From the IMG/VR virus record IMGVR_UViG_3300003690_000073, positions 1-42,700 of that record: 42,700 nucleotides of DNA. One strand, given 5' to 3'. The first letter of the stretch is position 1, and each line of letters begins with the position of its first letter. Of the stretch, positions 22,782 to 31,475 are shown one piece after another. The notes under the pieces are model-generated. The model ran no database searches, had not been told where the DNA came from, and saw nothing but the letters and a program-made list of their open reading frames with translations. Position numbers and translations under genes: made by a program. This DNA comes from a virus.

Positions 22782-23061
22782 GCCGCTCAACAGGCATATC
22801 TTGCTTGAGCCAATTGAGAATAAAGAAACAGAGGAAGAAAAATCTACGATTTTGGTACCAGATAATTATTCTGTTCCTAAATCTCGACATGGCTTGTGCA
22901 AAATTTTAGCTGTTGCAAGAGATTGCGATAAATTTAATGATACTGACATTAATAAAATAGTATTAATTAATAATTCAATGGTAGAAGAAATTAAAATTGA
23001 GGATACAATTTACTATTTAATGTTAGAAAACCATGCCTATGGTTTATTTAACGAAAGTTGA
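22774..23061 (+). CDS. groES: GroES-like co-chaperonin
   Basis: A 95-residue protein. ATG 22774 is chosen because GGAG lies 9 bases upstream. LEPLNRHILLEPIENKETEE, then TILVPDNYSVPKSRHGLCKIL and MVEEIKIEDTIYYLMLENHAYGL, follow the GroES order: the N-terminal strand, the mobile loop (here about residues 17-35), the central barrel and a C-terminal strand. The IVL-type tripeptide that binds GroEL is present as TILVP. The co-chaperonin caps GroEL. The phage GroEL is 16 kb downstream (38866). The phage version may fold a capsid protein too large for the host cap, as T4 gp31 does; that is inference. Confidence 0.8.
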   Translation: MLEPLNRHILLEPIENKETEEEKSTILVPDNYSVPKSRHGLCKILAVARDCDKFNDTDINKIVLINNSMVEEIKIEDTIYYLMLENHAYGLFNES

Positions 23062-23600
23062 AAAACAATATGAAAGATTTTGTTAAGAATTTTAAAAAAT
23101 TCCTTGTCGAAAACAATCTTATGGATTATAATGATGAAGGAATGGTGGATCTATATCATTATGCTAAAAGCACGGATAAGGCAATAGTACTTGACCCAGA
23201 ATATTTTGTGTCAAGTATCAGCCATTATAGTCGAAAAGAAAAGGAAGTGGCTAATACTCCAAGAGTTTTCTTTTATGCAGATCCAAATAAAACAGAAATG
23301 CTCATCGCCAGAGATCCTTATAGGAACTTGTTTACAACAAAAGTTCCTTTTTCGGAGGTCTATGATTTAAAAAAAGATCCCGATGATCTCATTGCACAAA
23401 TTCGCGAAGAACGATTGGAAAGAGAAGGTCTTCCGAGAGAAATGAATTTAAGGAAAGGGGATGACTGGGAAAATTTATTTGATAAAATGAAGGAAAGTTA
23501 CACTGGCGTATTCTACAGCATTTCTGGCGGAGCGATAGATATCGTTGCATGGTTTAAACCAATTGAAGTTTATAAAATGAAACAACAGGAGGAAAAATGA
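23058..23600 (+). CDS. Unknown phage protein
   Basis: A 180-residue protein with a TTG or, more simply, an ATG (23070) start close to the GroES stop. The sequence ends GVFYSISGGAIDIVAWFKPIEVYKM, a strand-rich domain of the 'vFY......d.v.wF.pi.V' kind shared by small phage proteins. A central segment is rich in Asp/Glu/Arg (DPDDLIAQIREERLEREGLP). There is no membrane segment. Function unknown. It is followed by an AGGAGG SD for the next gene. Confidence 0.6.
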   Translation: MKNNMKDFVKNFKKFLVENNLMDYNDEGMVDLYHYAKSTDKAIVLDPEYFVSSISHYSRKEKEVANTPRVFFYADPNKTEMLIARDPYRNLFTTKVPFSEVYDLKKDPDDLIAQIREERLEREGLPREMNLRKGDDWENLFDKMKESYTGVFYSISGGAIDIVAWFKPIEVYKMKQQEEK

Positions 23601-23872
23601 AGATTGGAGACACGGTTTGGAATGAATACCATAGAATTTTACGATTTGGAACAATTCAAAGTAAAACGATGAAAAATGGATGGGCATATTTTACTGTTGA
23701 TTGGCATTGCGATGAAGCATATGAGAGAGAAATGAAACATAGAGAAGAGCTGTGTCATGAAAATTATTACCTTGAAGAATATCGCGCAGATCAGATTAAA
23801 ACAATTTCTTCTGAAAGATTGCGAAATATAGTGAAACATTTAAATGTTGGAGGAAAAAAATGGCCAAATTAA
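23597..23872 (+). CDS. Small unknown protein (SH3-like)
   Basis: A 91-residue protein with AGGAGG seven bases before ATG 23597. The opening MKIGDTVWNEYHRILRFGTI resembles small SH3/KOW-like barrels in phages ('vGD.Vw.e...ilrfG.v'), followed by an acidic/histidine-rich region (HREELCHENYYLEEY). It overlaps the next gene by 13 bases. The fold call is tentative. Confidence 0.6.
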   Translation: MKIGDTVWNEYHRILRFGTIQSKTMKNGWAYFTVDWHCDEAYEREMKHREELCHENYYLEEYRADQIKTISSERLRNIVKHLNVGGKKWPN

Positions 23873-24549
23873 CAAAAAAAGAATTAAAAAAATTAGTAAA
23901 AAAAGCAAATAAAGACGTTATAATGGAAACATCCTATAACAGAGTCAGAAGCCACATTCAAGGCGGCGAATCATTTGCAATAATTTCATCTGACCGCCAT
24001 GAAAGATCTTCTACTGAAAATAAATTAATGTATAAACAACTCAAACAAGATTATAAAGGGGCTGGTTTTCCATTTACAGAGATAAAAGGTGGATATAAAG
24101 AAACAACAAAATATGTAAAAGATCCGGACACCGGCAAAGAAATACAAGTAAAATTAGATGAACCAATTACAGTTACAGAAAATACAATTTTAATTACAAC
24201 ACATACACGACCAGACGTTGAAAGGGAACAAGACTTTGGCGAGCAATTATTTGATTTTACCAAGCAAATGGCACAGAAATACGGCCAAGAAGCTTTTATA
24301 TTTGGGGAACAAGCAATGACAAAAAGAGGGCAGGCGTTCAAAGACATTAGGGCTTATAACGAAGGAGGTGAAATAATTTTAGAGCCCTGGGCTGGTCCGT
24401 GGAACTCAATTAAAACAGTAGAAAACGATGAAGATTTTTGGTCACGAGTCAAAGGAAAACATTTTCAATTGGCAGAAAAAAAGAAAACTTCGCAACCACG
24501 ATCATGGCTTGAGGCCATGAAAAAAAGCAATTCAGGATATGAATGGTAG
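23860..24549 (+). CDS. Unknown protein, possible DUF3293-like
   Basis: A 229-residue protein with GGAGG before the ATG. The N-terminus is lysine-rich, then ESFAIISSDRHERSSTENK, LKQDYKGAGFPFTEIKGGY and ITVTENTILITTH follow. The pattern 'f.iIs...hers..EN...yk.Lk.d....g..f.ei.GgY.E' is close to small enzymes of the DUF3293 type found in phages, whose role I do not know. The C-terminal third has EPWAGPWNSIKTVENDEDFW. No catalytic triad can be named from the sequence alone. Confidence 0.55.
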   Translation: MAKLTKKELKKLVKKANKDVIMETSYNRVRSHIQGGESFAIISSDRHERSSTENKLMYKQLKQDYKGAGFPFTEIKGGYKETTKYVKDPDTGKEIQVKLDEPITVTENTILITTHTRPDVEREQDFGEQLFDFTKQMAQKYGQEAFIFGEQAMTKRGQAFKDIRAYNEGGEIILEPWAGPWNSIKTVENDEDFWSRVKGKHFQLAEKKKTSQPRSWLEAMKKSNSGYEW

Positions 24550-24558
24550 GAGATAATT

Positions 24559-25077
24559 ATGACATACGTAGAAATTTTATGCTTAGCAGTGCTTGATCTT
24601 AGCATGCCCAGGGCACATATTGCTTGTGACCACATGCAAGAGGTAGCAGAAGCCTCAGAATTATATGGTGTAAAGCCAGAAACACTAATATCTTTAATAC
24701 GTTATGAGAGTCGCTGGTCGGCAAAAGCCGTCAGTCGCGCTGGTGCGTGCGGTCTGACACAAGTACTTCCAAAATACACTAGGAAACCCAGATTGACATG
24801 TCGTCAATTAAAAAATCCACGCACTGCAATATTTGCAGGAGCCAAAGCTTTATCAAAATGGATAAGTAGATACGGAAGAGGAAGTGAAGCCAAGGGTCTT
24901 TGCGGATACAATGCTGGATATACATGCGGAAAAAGATATAATCGTAGACATGGAGGTTGGCGATATTCGCGAAGAGTACTTAAGTACGCAAAAGTTTTGA
25001 AACAGCGAATTAAATATATAAAAGATTGTATTAAAAATAGAACTGGTGATGACCAGGAGATGGGATGTAGTTGTTAA
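24559..25077 (+). CDS. Lytic transglycosylase (SLT fold)
   Basis: A 172-residue lysozyme-like enzyme that cleaves peptidoglycan without hydrolysis. The catalytic Glu is in RYESRWSAKAVS (about residue 50), with GACGLTQVLP next (Gly-Leu-Thr-Gln motif) and GLCGYNAGYTCG (the 'YNaG' motif) later. AGGAG lies before the ATG. A short hydrophobic start (MTYVEILCLAVLDL) could be a signal-like peptide but is weak. There are several Cys residues (CGLT, CG..C, GCSC), which suggests an oxidised, exported form. A separate amidase is at 36490. Confidence 0.85.
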   Translation: MTYVEILCLAVLDLSMPRAHIACDHMQEVAEASELYGVKPETLISLIRYESRWSAKAVSRAGACGLTQVLPKYTRKPRLTCRQLKNPRTAIFAGAKALSKWISRYGRGSEAKGLCGYNAGYTCGKRYNRRHGGWRYSRRVLKYAKVLKQRIKYIKDCIKNRTGDDQEMGCSC

Positions 25078-25900
25078 AATTAATAAATATAAACACAATC
25101 AAATAGTAATCGGTGGAAATTTAAGTGCATTAATTTATTCTTACTTGAACAACGTTCCTTGCATAATAAATAAACTATCTTCCCCTCATCAATTTGAGAA
25201 AATCAATAACCGGACTCAATTAGAATTATGGAATAAATTATATTTTTTACTTTCACTGGCGGGTTTTAATTTATTTGGAGATCAAGTTCATTACACAAGA
25301 ATAGACGAAAATGAAGTTACAATAACGACTTTAAATTCGAAAGTTATTACAATAAATTTTGAAAAAGCAGTTATATTTGATGATGAAAACACGACAGGGC
25401 TTCCCACATCAATTGAAGAATTATATAAAACTACGAGTAAATTTATTGTGCTAGATTGGATGACTGCTCGTTCGTGCATGATTCATGACTTTGAACATTT
25501 CCACACAGACGAGGACTTTGTTAAAGACATATATTTTTATCCCACTGAAAGAGTGGCAGGAAATCACCCAAACCAAAGAGATCTTATAGTAGTATCACAT
25601 TTAACAGCAGAACAATTACAAGATTTTGATTTTTCAGATACATATGCACGATTTAAAGTATTAAAATTACTAAAAAAGGAAGGATTCAAGGGCCGAAAAA
25701 ACGGCTTTTTAAATGAAAAACAAGTTTACTATTCTTTAGATTTGAAGGTTGAAAAAAGAGAAATTAAAAAATTTAGGATGAACTTGTATGACGACACCGA
25801 TAAAATTGAATTTAATTATTCTAGCCCACAGGAATTATTAGTTCAAAAAGGTGTAGACGGTTATCAAAATAAATTAAATCATTTGTTAAATGCGTTATGA
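25046..25900 (+). CDS. Unknown protein with Rossmann-like start
   Basis: A 284-residue protein. QIVIGGNLSALIYSYLNNVPCII (about residues 19-41) has the Gly-rich loop of a Rossmann fold, as seen in oxidoreductases or mutases that bind FAD or NAD. The rest is unlike any family I know: acidic, with DWMTARSCMIHDFEHFHTDEDF in the middle. It overlaps the transglycosylase end by 32 bases and ends by overlapping the next gene (TTATGA). The start is inferred as ATG 25046 or 25049; no strong SD exists, so coupling is likely. Confidence 0.6.
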   Translation: MMTRRWDVVVKINKYKHNQIVIGGNLSALIYSYLNNVPCIINKLSSPHQFEKINNRTQLELWNKLYFLLSLAGFNLFGDQVHYTRIDENEVTITTLNSKVITINFEKAVIFDDENTTGLPTSIEELYKTTSKFIVLDWMTARSCMIHDFEHFHTDEDFVKDIYFYPTERVAGNHPNQRDLIVVSHLTAEQLQDFDFSDTYARFKVLKLLKKEGFKGRKNGFLNEKQVYYSLDLKVEKREIKKFRMNLYDDTDKIEFNYSSPQELLVQKGVDGYQNKLNHLLNAL

Positions 25901-26790
25901 TAGAAAAAGGTTTACAAAACATAAATTCTTTTCATTTGGCAGGGATTGTACCAGTCGCAGGCCAGCCCAGGGATTTCAACTTTCCATGGCACGATTGCAT
26001 GCAACCAATTGGAAAAAATTATTTAGCCGTTGAGCGTGCCGTATGGGAGTGTGCGTGTGTTGGCAGCGAAACAATATGGATTATTTGTCATGACGATATG
26101 CAGCCATTGATTAGATATCGTTTAGGAGACTATATCCAAGATCCTTTTTTTGTTGATAAAAAAAGGAGTTCTATGCCAGAAGAACTTAAAAAACCAATTC
26201 CCATTTATTATGTTCCAATTCACATGAGAGATCGAGACAGAAGAGATTGTTTAGGTTGGAGCGTTTTATACGGAGCCTTGACGGCATACTGGCTTAGTCG
26301 AACAATTAGTCAATGGGTCGTGCCAGATAAATATTATGCAGCATTCCCATACGGTGTGTATGATCCAGAATTTCTAAAAGCGCACAGAAAAAAAATATCC
26401 AATAAGAAACCATTTTTTGTTTCACACCGCGGTAAAACTGTAAAAGATAATGAGTATCTTGGATTCACCTTCGATGCCGATGATTTTAAGGCATGCCGCC
26501 GACTAGTCAGAAAAGAAGGCACAGGACAAAGTTTGGGCTTTGGTTTAGGGCGCATACCTTTTGAAAAAAGATGGTCCGCTAGGTTTTTTCCCCTTGACAA
26601 AGTTTTTAGCCCTGTTACAATGGAAGGTGCAAATACGTTGGAAATACCATGGTATTACAATATTGATAGTTGGGATAATTTTCGAATCTTTTTAAGTTCA
26701 AAAGAATGTGAAAAGCTTGATAAGCCTCCCGAGGAAATATTAAAATATCACGAGTGGAACCCAATAGGAGTAGATAATGAAAAAGAATAA
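25897..26790 (+). CDS. Nucleotidyltransferase-like protein
   Basis: A 297-residue protein. AGIVPVAGQPRDFNFPWHDCMQP and YLAVERAVWECACVGSETIWIICHDDMQPLIRYRLGD resemble the start of sugar-nucleotidyl transferases (GT-A fold: 'GivPvAG....f..P..d...pi....l.avera'). The later part carries FPYGVYDPEFLKAHRK and many basic or aromatic residues (RKEGTGQSLGFGLGR). Such proteins are frequent near phage DnaE genes, but the substrate is unknown. The ATG overlaps the previous stop. Its end overlaps the DnaE start by 14 bases. Confidence 0.55.
   Translation: MIEKGLQNINSFHLAGIVPVAGQPRDFNFPWHDCMQPIGKNYLAVERAVWECACVGSETIWIICHDDMQPLIRYRLGDYIQDPFFVDKKRSSMPEELKKPIPIYYVPIHMRDRDRRDCLGWSVLYGALTAYWLSRTISQWVVPDKYYAAFPYGVYDPEFLKAHRKKISNKKPFFVSHRGKTVKDNEYLGFTFDADDFKACRRLVRKEGTGQSLGFGLGRIPFEKRWSARFFPLDKVFSPVTMEGANTLEIPWYYNIDSWDNFRIFLSSKECEKLDKPPEEILKYHEWNPIGVDNEKE
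26594..26621 (+). promoter_or_regulatory. Possible internal promoter upstream of dnaE
   Basis: TTGACA (26594-26599), 16 bases and TACAAT (26616-26621), inside the 25897 gene and 156 bases before the dnaE start. The spacing and both boxes are acceptable, but there is no other support. Confidence 0.35.
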
Positions 26791-29700
26791 CATTCCATTC
26801 GCAGGCTTGCACGCCCACAGCGTAGCGGGCTCTCCATTTGATGGATTAGGATATCCAAAAGAACATATGGATTTTGCTTTTGAGAATGGCTCAGACGCCC
26901 TGGCTCTCACAGATCATGGCAACATGAATGGAATGGCATATCAAGTTCTTCATGCCAAGAAAATGTTAGAAGAAGGCAAAAACTTTAAACCAATATTTGG
27001 AATAGAAGCCTACTTTTTGCCAAATTTGGCCAAATGGAAAGGAGAGTACGAAAGGGTAAAAGCAGATAAAAAAACAAAATCTTCAATCGATGATTCACGC
27101 TCTGGAACAACGATTGAAGATGAGGCTGCATCCAAACGCATGGTTAAAAATATTTTAAACAGACGCCGCCATCTAATTTTACTAGCACAGAACCAAACAG
27201 GACTGAACAATATATTTGAAATGGTTTCTAAATCCTTTTCTAAAGAAAATTTTTATCGCTTTCCTCGCATTGATTATAAAATGTTAAAAAAATATAATGA
27301 AGGCGTAATTGCAGCCAGTGCATGCTTGGGTGGTATATATGCTGGAAACTACTGGGAAAACAAGGAAAATGGCGAAGATGCAGTTTTAGAAGCGGTGCGC
27401 CATACAACAATGGAAATGATGGATATATTTGGAGACCGCTGGTACGGAGAACTTCAGTGGAACGCCATTCCAGATCAACATAAGCTAAATAAATATATTA
27501 TTCAAATGCATCATGAATTTGGAATTCCCCTAATTTCAACTGCAGATAGTCATTACCCGAACCCAGAAGCTTGGAAAGACCGTGAATTATATAAAAGATT
27601 GGGATGGTTAGGCAAATCAACTTCTAGACCAGATTATTTATCTGGCGAAATGCCCGAAAGTTTAGAACAAATAGGTTATGAGCTATATCCAAAGAATGGT
27701 CAACAGATGTGGGATGCCTACAAATATTATTCAGACTATTGCGGGGTAGAATACAATGATGATTTAATTCGTTATTCTCTTGAAGAAACGCATCAGATTG
27801 CTCACAGTCGTATTGACAGTTTCATTCCGGACGATACGGTAAGACTACCAGATTTTGTCGTACCAGACAATTCAACAGCAGAACAAACTCTGGCTAGTTT
27901 ATGTGTAGATCAATTACGTTCAATGAAGCTGCATCACAATAAGGAATACACCGATCGTATGCGCGAAGAATTAGAAGTTATTGGCGACCGCGGTTTCAGT
28001 AAATATTTTCTAACAATGAATGCCGTGTCGGCCAAAGCAAATGAAATTCAATTAACTGGCCCTGGCCGCGGCTCTGCTGCCGGTTCTTTAGTTGCATATG
28101 CTCTTGGAATTACACAAGTAGATCCAATTAAATACAATTTGCTTTTCTCTCGATTCTTGAGGCGAGACGCAAAAGACTATCCAGATATCGATTATGATGT
28201 TTCGGATCCGATGGAGCTGAAAGAATTATTAATGGAAGAATGGGGTCGCAGCACCGTGGTTCCAATTTCCAACTTTAATACTTTGCAGCTCCGATCTTTG
28301 ATTAAAGACGTTTCAAAGTTTTATGGTGTGCCATTTACAGAGGTTAACTTAGTAACTTCTAGAATGCTAAAGGAAGCAACTCCATTGGCAAAAAAGAAGC
28401 ACGGAATTAAATCAGGGGTATACGCACCAACTTTTGAAGAGGTGATGGAGTTCTCTGATTCTTTAAAAGCATTTTTAAATAAATATCCTCGCATTGCAGA
28501 TCACATTAATGTTTTACATGGTCAAACGAGATCAGTCTCACGACATGCGGGAGGCGTTGTTATTGGAGAAAACTTAAATCGTTGTATGCCTTTAATTAAT
28601 AGTGGAGGAATTACACAAACTCCATGGTCAGAGGGTCAAAATGTTAGACATCTCGAACCTTTAGGGTACATTAAGTTTGACATCCTTGGACTTTCAACTT
28701 TGAAAATGATTGAAGGTGCAATTGCACATATTTTGAAACGACATCGTGGCATTGAAAACCCAACGTTTGAAGAGATTCAAGATTATTATAATGAGAATCT
28801 CCACCCTAACAAGATCGATTTTAATGACCAAAAAGTATACACTAATATTTTCCACAAGGGCAAATGGGCTGGCATTTTCCAATTTACAGAAGAGGGTGCT
28901 CAGAATTTTTGCAAAAAAGCAAAGCCTCGAAATATAATTGATATTGCTGCAATCACTTCTATTTACAGGCCCGGGCCATTAGGGGCCGACGTTGACAAAC
29001 TTTATGTGAGAGCTAAGAAAAACCCTGAAGATATAGTTTATGAACATGAACTAGTAAAAGAAATCACAAAGGAAACTTATGGTTTTCTTATCTTTCAAGA
29101 ACAGATTGCACTGTTGGCACACAAACTTGGTAAAAACTTAAGTTTGGACGAAGGCAACAAACTTCGAAAGCTTTTAACCAAGAAAGGAACTGGAGAAGTA
29201 GCAAAAGAAAAGTTAAAAATTAAACAAAAATTTATCGCTGGGTGTATTGAGAAAGAATTGACAGAAGAATGGGCAAACAAAATGTGGCAAAAGTTTGAGT
29301 TCTTTTCAGGATACGGCTTTAATAAATCTCATGCAGTTTCTTATTCTGCCCTTTCTTATCAATGCGCTTGGTTGTTTAATTATTATCCTGTAGAATGGAT
29401 GGCTGCATTTTTAGATAAAGAACCGGAGACCCGAAAAGAAAAAGCAATTAATCTTGCGAAAAAGTTTAAGTTTAAAATTCAATCAATTGATATAAATAAA
29501 TCCGGCGTTGTTTGGGAAATTGCTGAAGATAATAAAACGTTAATTCAGCCCTTAACTTCTCTTAAGGGCTTAGGAAGCAAAGCAATGGAGCAAATTATCG
29601 ATAACCGACCTTTTAATGTAATTGAAGATTTTCTTTTCAGCGAAGATATTATTTATAGCAAATTAAATAAAAAAGCTCTTGATGTTTTAGCTCGAAGTGA

Positions 29701-30208
29701 AGCTTTGGACTGTTTAATTGATGATAGATTCACAGGTACGAAACATTTTTGGACTGCCACAGTAGTTGAACGACCAAAAAATAAAAAGAAACTTGAAGAG
29801 AACATAGAACTTTATAAACCAGAAGGCGAATTTTCAAACAAAGAAAGAATTGAAAATTTAGTATCACTGACTGGTATCTTTCCAATGGACTTGGTAATGG
29901 ATGAGAAAATTCTTAAAAGATTAGAAGACTATCAAGTCCCGCCACTTGGAAATTGGGATAACGATTTAGGAGTTGCTTGGTTTATTCCGAGAGAAGTTAT
30001 TGAAAAGAAAACTAAAAATGGAAAACCCTATTGGATCATAAAAACAATTGACAATACTTCAATCCAAAATAGTATTAAATGCTGGGGTGTAAAACCAAAA
30101 AGAGATATTATTCATCTCAATCGTCCTTACATGAGCAGATTGGATTATGATGAACAATGGGGTTTTAGTACGAGATCAATTAAATATAATTTTAGACTTT
30201 TAGGATAA
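26777..30208 (+). CDS. dnaE: DNA polymerase III alpha subunit (DnaE)
   Basis: A 1143-residue family C polymerase. The N-terminal PHP domain starts LHAHSVAGSPFDG and LALTDHGNMNGM (metal-binding His/Asp). The palm carries GPGRGSAAGSLVAYALGIT, then YPDIDYDVSDP with the first two catalytic Asp residues, and the third in YIKFDILGLSTLKM. Fingers and duplex-binding parts (YRPGPLGADVD, FQEQIALLAHKLG, FSGYGFNKSHAVSYSALSYQ) and the C-terminal HhH and OB regions (SLKGLGSKAMEQI) all look intact. No exonuclease domain is fused. It probably provides the main polymerase, with the damaged family A enzyme beside it. The SD is AGGAG. Confidence 0.95.
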   Translation: MKKNNIPFAGLHAHSVAGSPFDGLGYPKEHMDFAFENGSDALALTDHGNMNGMAYQVLHAKKMLEEGKNFKPIFGIEAYFLPNLAKWKGEYERVKADKKTKSSIDDSRSGTTIEDEAASKRMVKNILNRRRHLILLAQNQTGLNNIFEMVSKSFSKENFYRFPRIDYKMLKKYNEGVIAASACLGGIYAGNYWENKENGEDAVLEAVRHTTMEMMDIFGDRWYGELQWNAIPDQHKLNKYIIQMHHEFGIPLISTADSHYPNPEAWKDRELYKRLGWLGKSTSRPDYLSGEMPESLEQIGYELYPKNGQQMWDAYKYYSDYCGVEYNDDLIRYSLEETHQIAHSRIDSFIPDDTVRLPDFVVPDNSTAEQTLASLCVDQLRSMKLHHNKEYTDRMREELEVIGDRGFSKYFLTMNAVSAKANEIQLTGPGRGSAAGSLVAYALGITQVDPIKYNLLFSRFLRRDAKDYPDIDYDVSDPMELKELLMEEWGRSTVVPISNFNTLQLRSLIKDVSKFYGVPFTEVNLVTSRMLKEATPLAKKKHGIKSGVYAPTFEEVMEFSDSLKAFLNKYPRIADHINVLHGQTRSVSRHAGGVVIGENLNRCMPLINSGGITQTPWSEGQNVRHLEPLGYIKFDILGLSTLKMIEGAIAHILKRHRGIENPTFEEIQDYYNENLHPNKIDFNDQKVYTNIFHKGKWAGIFQFTEEGAQNFCKKAKPRNIIDIAAITSIYRPGPLGADVDKLYVRAKKNPEDIVYEHELVKEITKETYGFLIFQEQIALLAHKLGKNLSLDEGNKLRKLLTKKGTGEVAKEKLKIKQKFIAGCIEKELTEEWANKMWQKFEFFSGYGFNKSHAVSYSALSYQCAWLFNYYPVEWMAAFLDKEPETRKEKAINLAKKFKFKIQSIDINKSGVVWEIAEDNKTLIQPLTSLKGLGSKAMEQIIDNRPFNVIEDFLFSEDIIYSKLNKKALDVLARSEALDCLIDDRFTGTKHFWTATVVERPKNKKKLEENIELYKPEGEFSNKERIENLVSLTGIFPMDLVMDEKILKRLEDYQVPPLGNWDNDLGVAWFIPREVIEKKTKNGKPYWIIKTIDNTSIQNSIKCWGVKPKRDIIHLNRPYMSRLDYDEQWGFSTRSIKYNFRLLG

Positions 30209-30219
30209 AGGAGAAGAAA

Positions 30220-30924
30220 ATGAATTATATAGAACCTATTAAGAGCAGTAGAAATCAGTTTGGATACAGAGGAGTTAAACACAACAAGGATTGTAGAAAA
30301 CCATTTGTTGCTACGTATTCAAACAAAACGATTGGCCGCTTCGAAACGGCTTTTGAGGCTGGCCAGGCATATGCCCGGGAAGTTTTTTCTGAAGACGAAA
30401 TTGAACGGCAATTTGATTTTCAATTCGAAGGTGATAAAAATACACGTATGGAAGTAACTGAATTTATTAGGAAAGAATTTATTTCTCTGTTAGAGAAAAA
30501 CGAAGAAGTTGCTTTTCAAACTGCTGAAGTGGTTGATGAGATTTTTAATTTGCGACCTTCCGAGAGAAAAGAACTACTGAGGAATACTAGGAGAATTTCC
30601 TTTAGAGGCGCCAGCTATTCCTATGCTGGTTTGGATGCTCTTTTTAAAAAGTGGTCAATGCAAAATTTTGGAGTTAAATTTTACAAAAGCAAAGGCACAG
30701 TTTACTACATTTGGCAGGAGACACGCGAAGAAAAAGCATTACAAGCTATTCAAAATGAATATGGAGAGTTTTCTTCCAAAGCTTCAAAAGTTGAAGATTT
30801 CCAAGACTACATGAAGATTTATTTTTCTAATGAAGATTTTGGTTTTAAAGTTTCTATTGAAAAAGATGCCATAATTGGATTTAAGATTGGTTCAAAATTT
30901 TCAAAGAATTGGGAAGATAAATGA
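30220..30924 (+). CDS. Protein with AP2-like DNA-binding domain
   Basis: A 234-residue protein. Residues 9-55 (SSRNQFGYRGVKHNKDCRKP and TIGRFETAFEAGQAYAREVF) match the AP2/ERF pattern 'S.yRGV......W.A......lG.F.t.eeAa.AY', used by plant factors and by bacterial and phage homing endonucleases to bind DNA. No HNH core follows; the rest is helical and charged, with no known motif. It may be a stand-alone DNA-binding regulator. A strong SD (AAAGGAG) precedes ATG 30220. It overlaps the dUTPase start by four bases. Confidence 0.7.
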   Translation: MNYIEPIKSSRNQFGYRGVKHNKDCRKPFVATYSNKTIGRFETAFEAGQAYAREVFSEDEIERQFDFQFEGDKNTRMEVTEFIRKEFISLLEKNEEVAFQTAEVVDEIFNLRPSERKELLRNTRRISFRGASYSYAGLDALFKKWSMQNFGVKFYKSKGTVYYIWQETREEKALQAIQNEYGEFSSKASKVEDFQDYMKIYFSNEDFGFKVSIEKDAIIGFKIGSKFSKNWEDK

Positions 30925-31388
30925 ACATTAAAGTCTATAAAATTCGATCGGAAGCGAAGTTACCAACCCGAGCATATCAGATAGACGCGGGAATGGATTT
31001 ATATTATTGCCCCAATGGCGAAAGAGAAAAAGCTATTAAAGAAGAAGGGTTTGTAATCGAGCCCCGCGCAAGCGTTTTAGTTCCCACTGGTATCAAGGTG
31101 GAAGTACCTTATGGATACATGCTTGAGATCAAAAATAAATCAAGTGTAGCTTATAAGCTACAATTGATTGTTGGCGCATGCGTAATAGACCCTGGTTATG
31201 ATGGTGAAGTATTTATAAATCTTCACAACATTGGTTTAAGAGCACAGTTTCTTCAGCCTGGAGATAAGGTCGCCCAGGCAGTTTTAGTTTCTATTATTCA
31301 TTGCGGCATCGAAGAGGTGCGCACAGATAATTTAAATCAAAACGCATTGCGTGGCCCGGGCGGATTTGGATCTACTGGAAATAAATGA
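30921..31388 (+). CDS. dut: dUTPase
   Basis: A 155-residue trimeric dUTP pyrophosphatase that keeps uracil out of DNA and supplies dUMP for thymidylate synthesis. The five family motifs are present: DAGMDLYYC, EIKNKSSVAYK, VIDPGYDGEVFINL, PGDKVAQAVL and the C-terminal RGPGGFGSTG (the P-loop-like flap). The start is ATG 30921, overlapping the AP2-protein stop. It fits with RNR and DnaE as part of the DNA precursor set. No unusual features. Confidence 0.95.
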   Translation: MNIKVYKIRSEAKLPTRAYQIDAGMDLYYCPNGEREKAIKEEGFVIEPRASVLVPTGIKVEVPYGYMLEIKNKSSVAYKLQLIVGACVIDPGYDGEVFINLHNIGLRAQFLQPGDKVAQAVLVSIIHCGIEEVRTDNLNQNALRGPGGFGSTGNK

Positions 31389-31474
31389 TAAGTTTTTTTG
31401 AAGGGGCAAAAATAATAATAATTGGGAGTTTAATATTAATTCTTATATACCACATGGGAGGCGACGAAAAATAA
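31385..31474 (+). CDS. 29-residue hydrophobic peptide
   Basis: ATG 31385 overlaps the dUTPase stop and gives MISFFEGAKIIIIGSLILIL, then IYHMGGDEK, a single membrane helix with a short charged end. It ends one base before the next gene's ATG, so the order is compatible with translational coupling. There is no good SD (GGAAAT only). Such small membrane peptides are common in phages; function unknown. Confidence 0.4.
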   Translation: MISFFEGAKIIIIGSLILILIYHMGGDEK

Positions 31475-31475
31475 T

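Noticed and set aside
23012-23025. Copy of the ACTATTTA motif inside the GroES-like gene
   Set aside because: It lies within coding sequence, has no start codon at the right distance and may be chance in AT-rich DNA.
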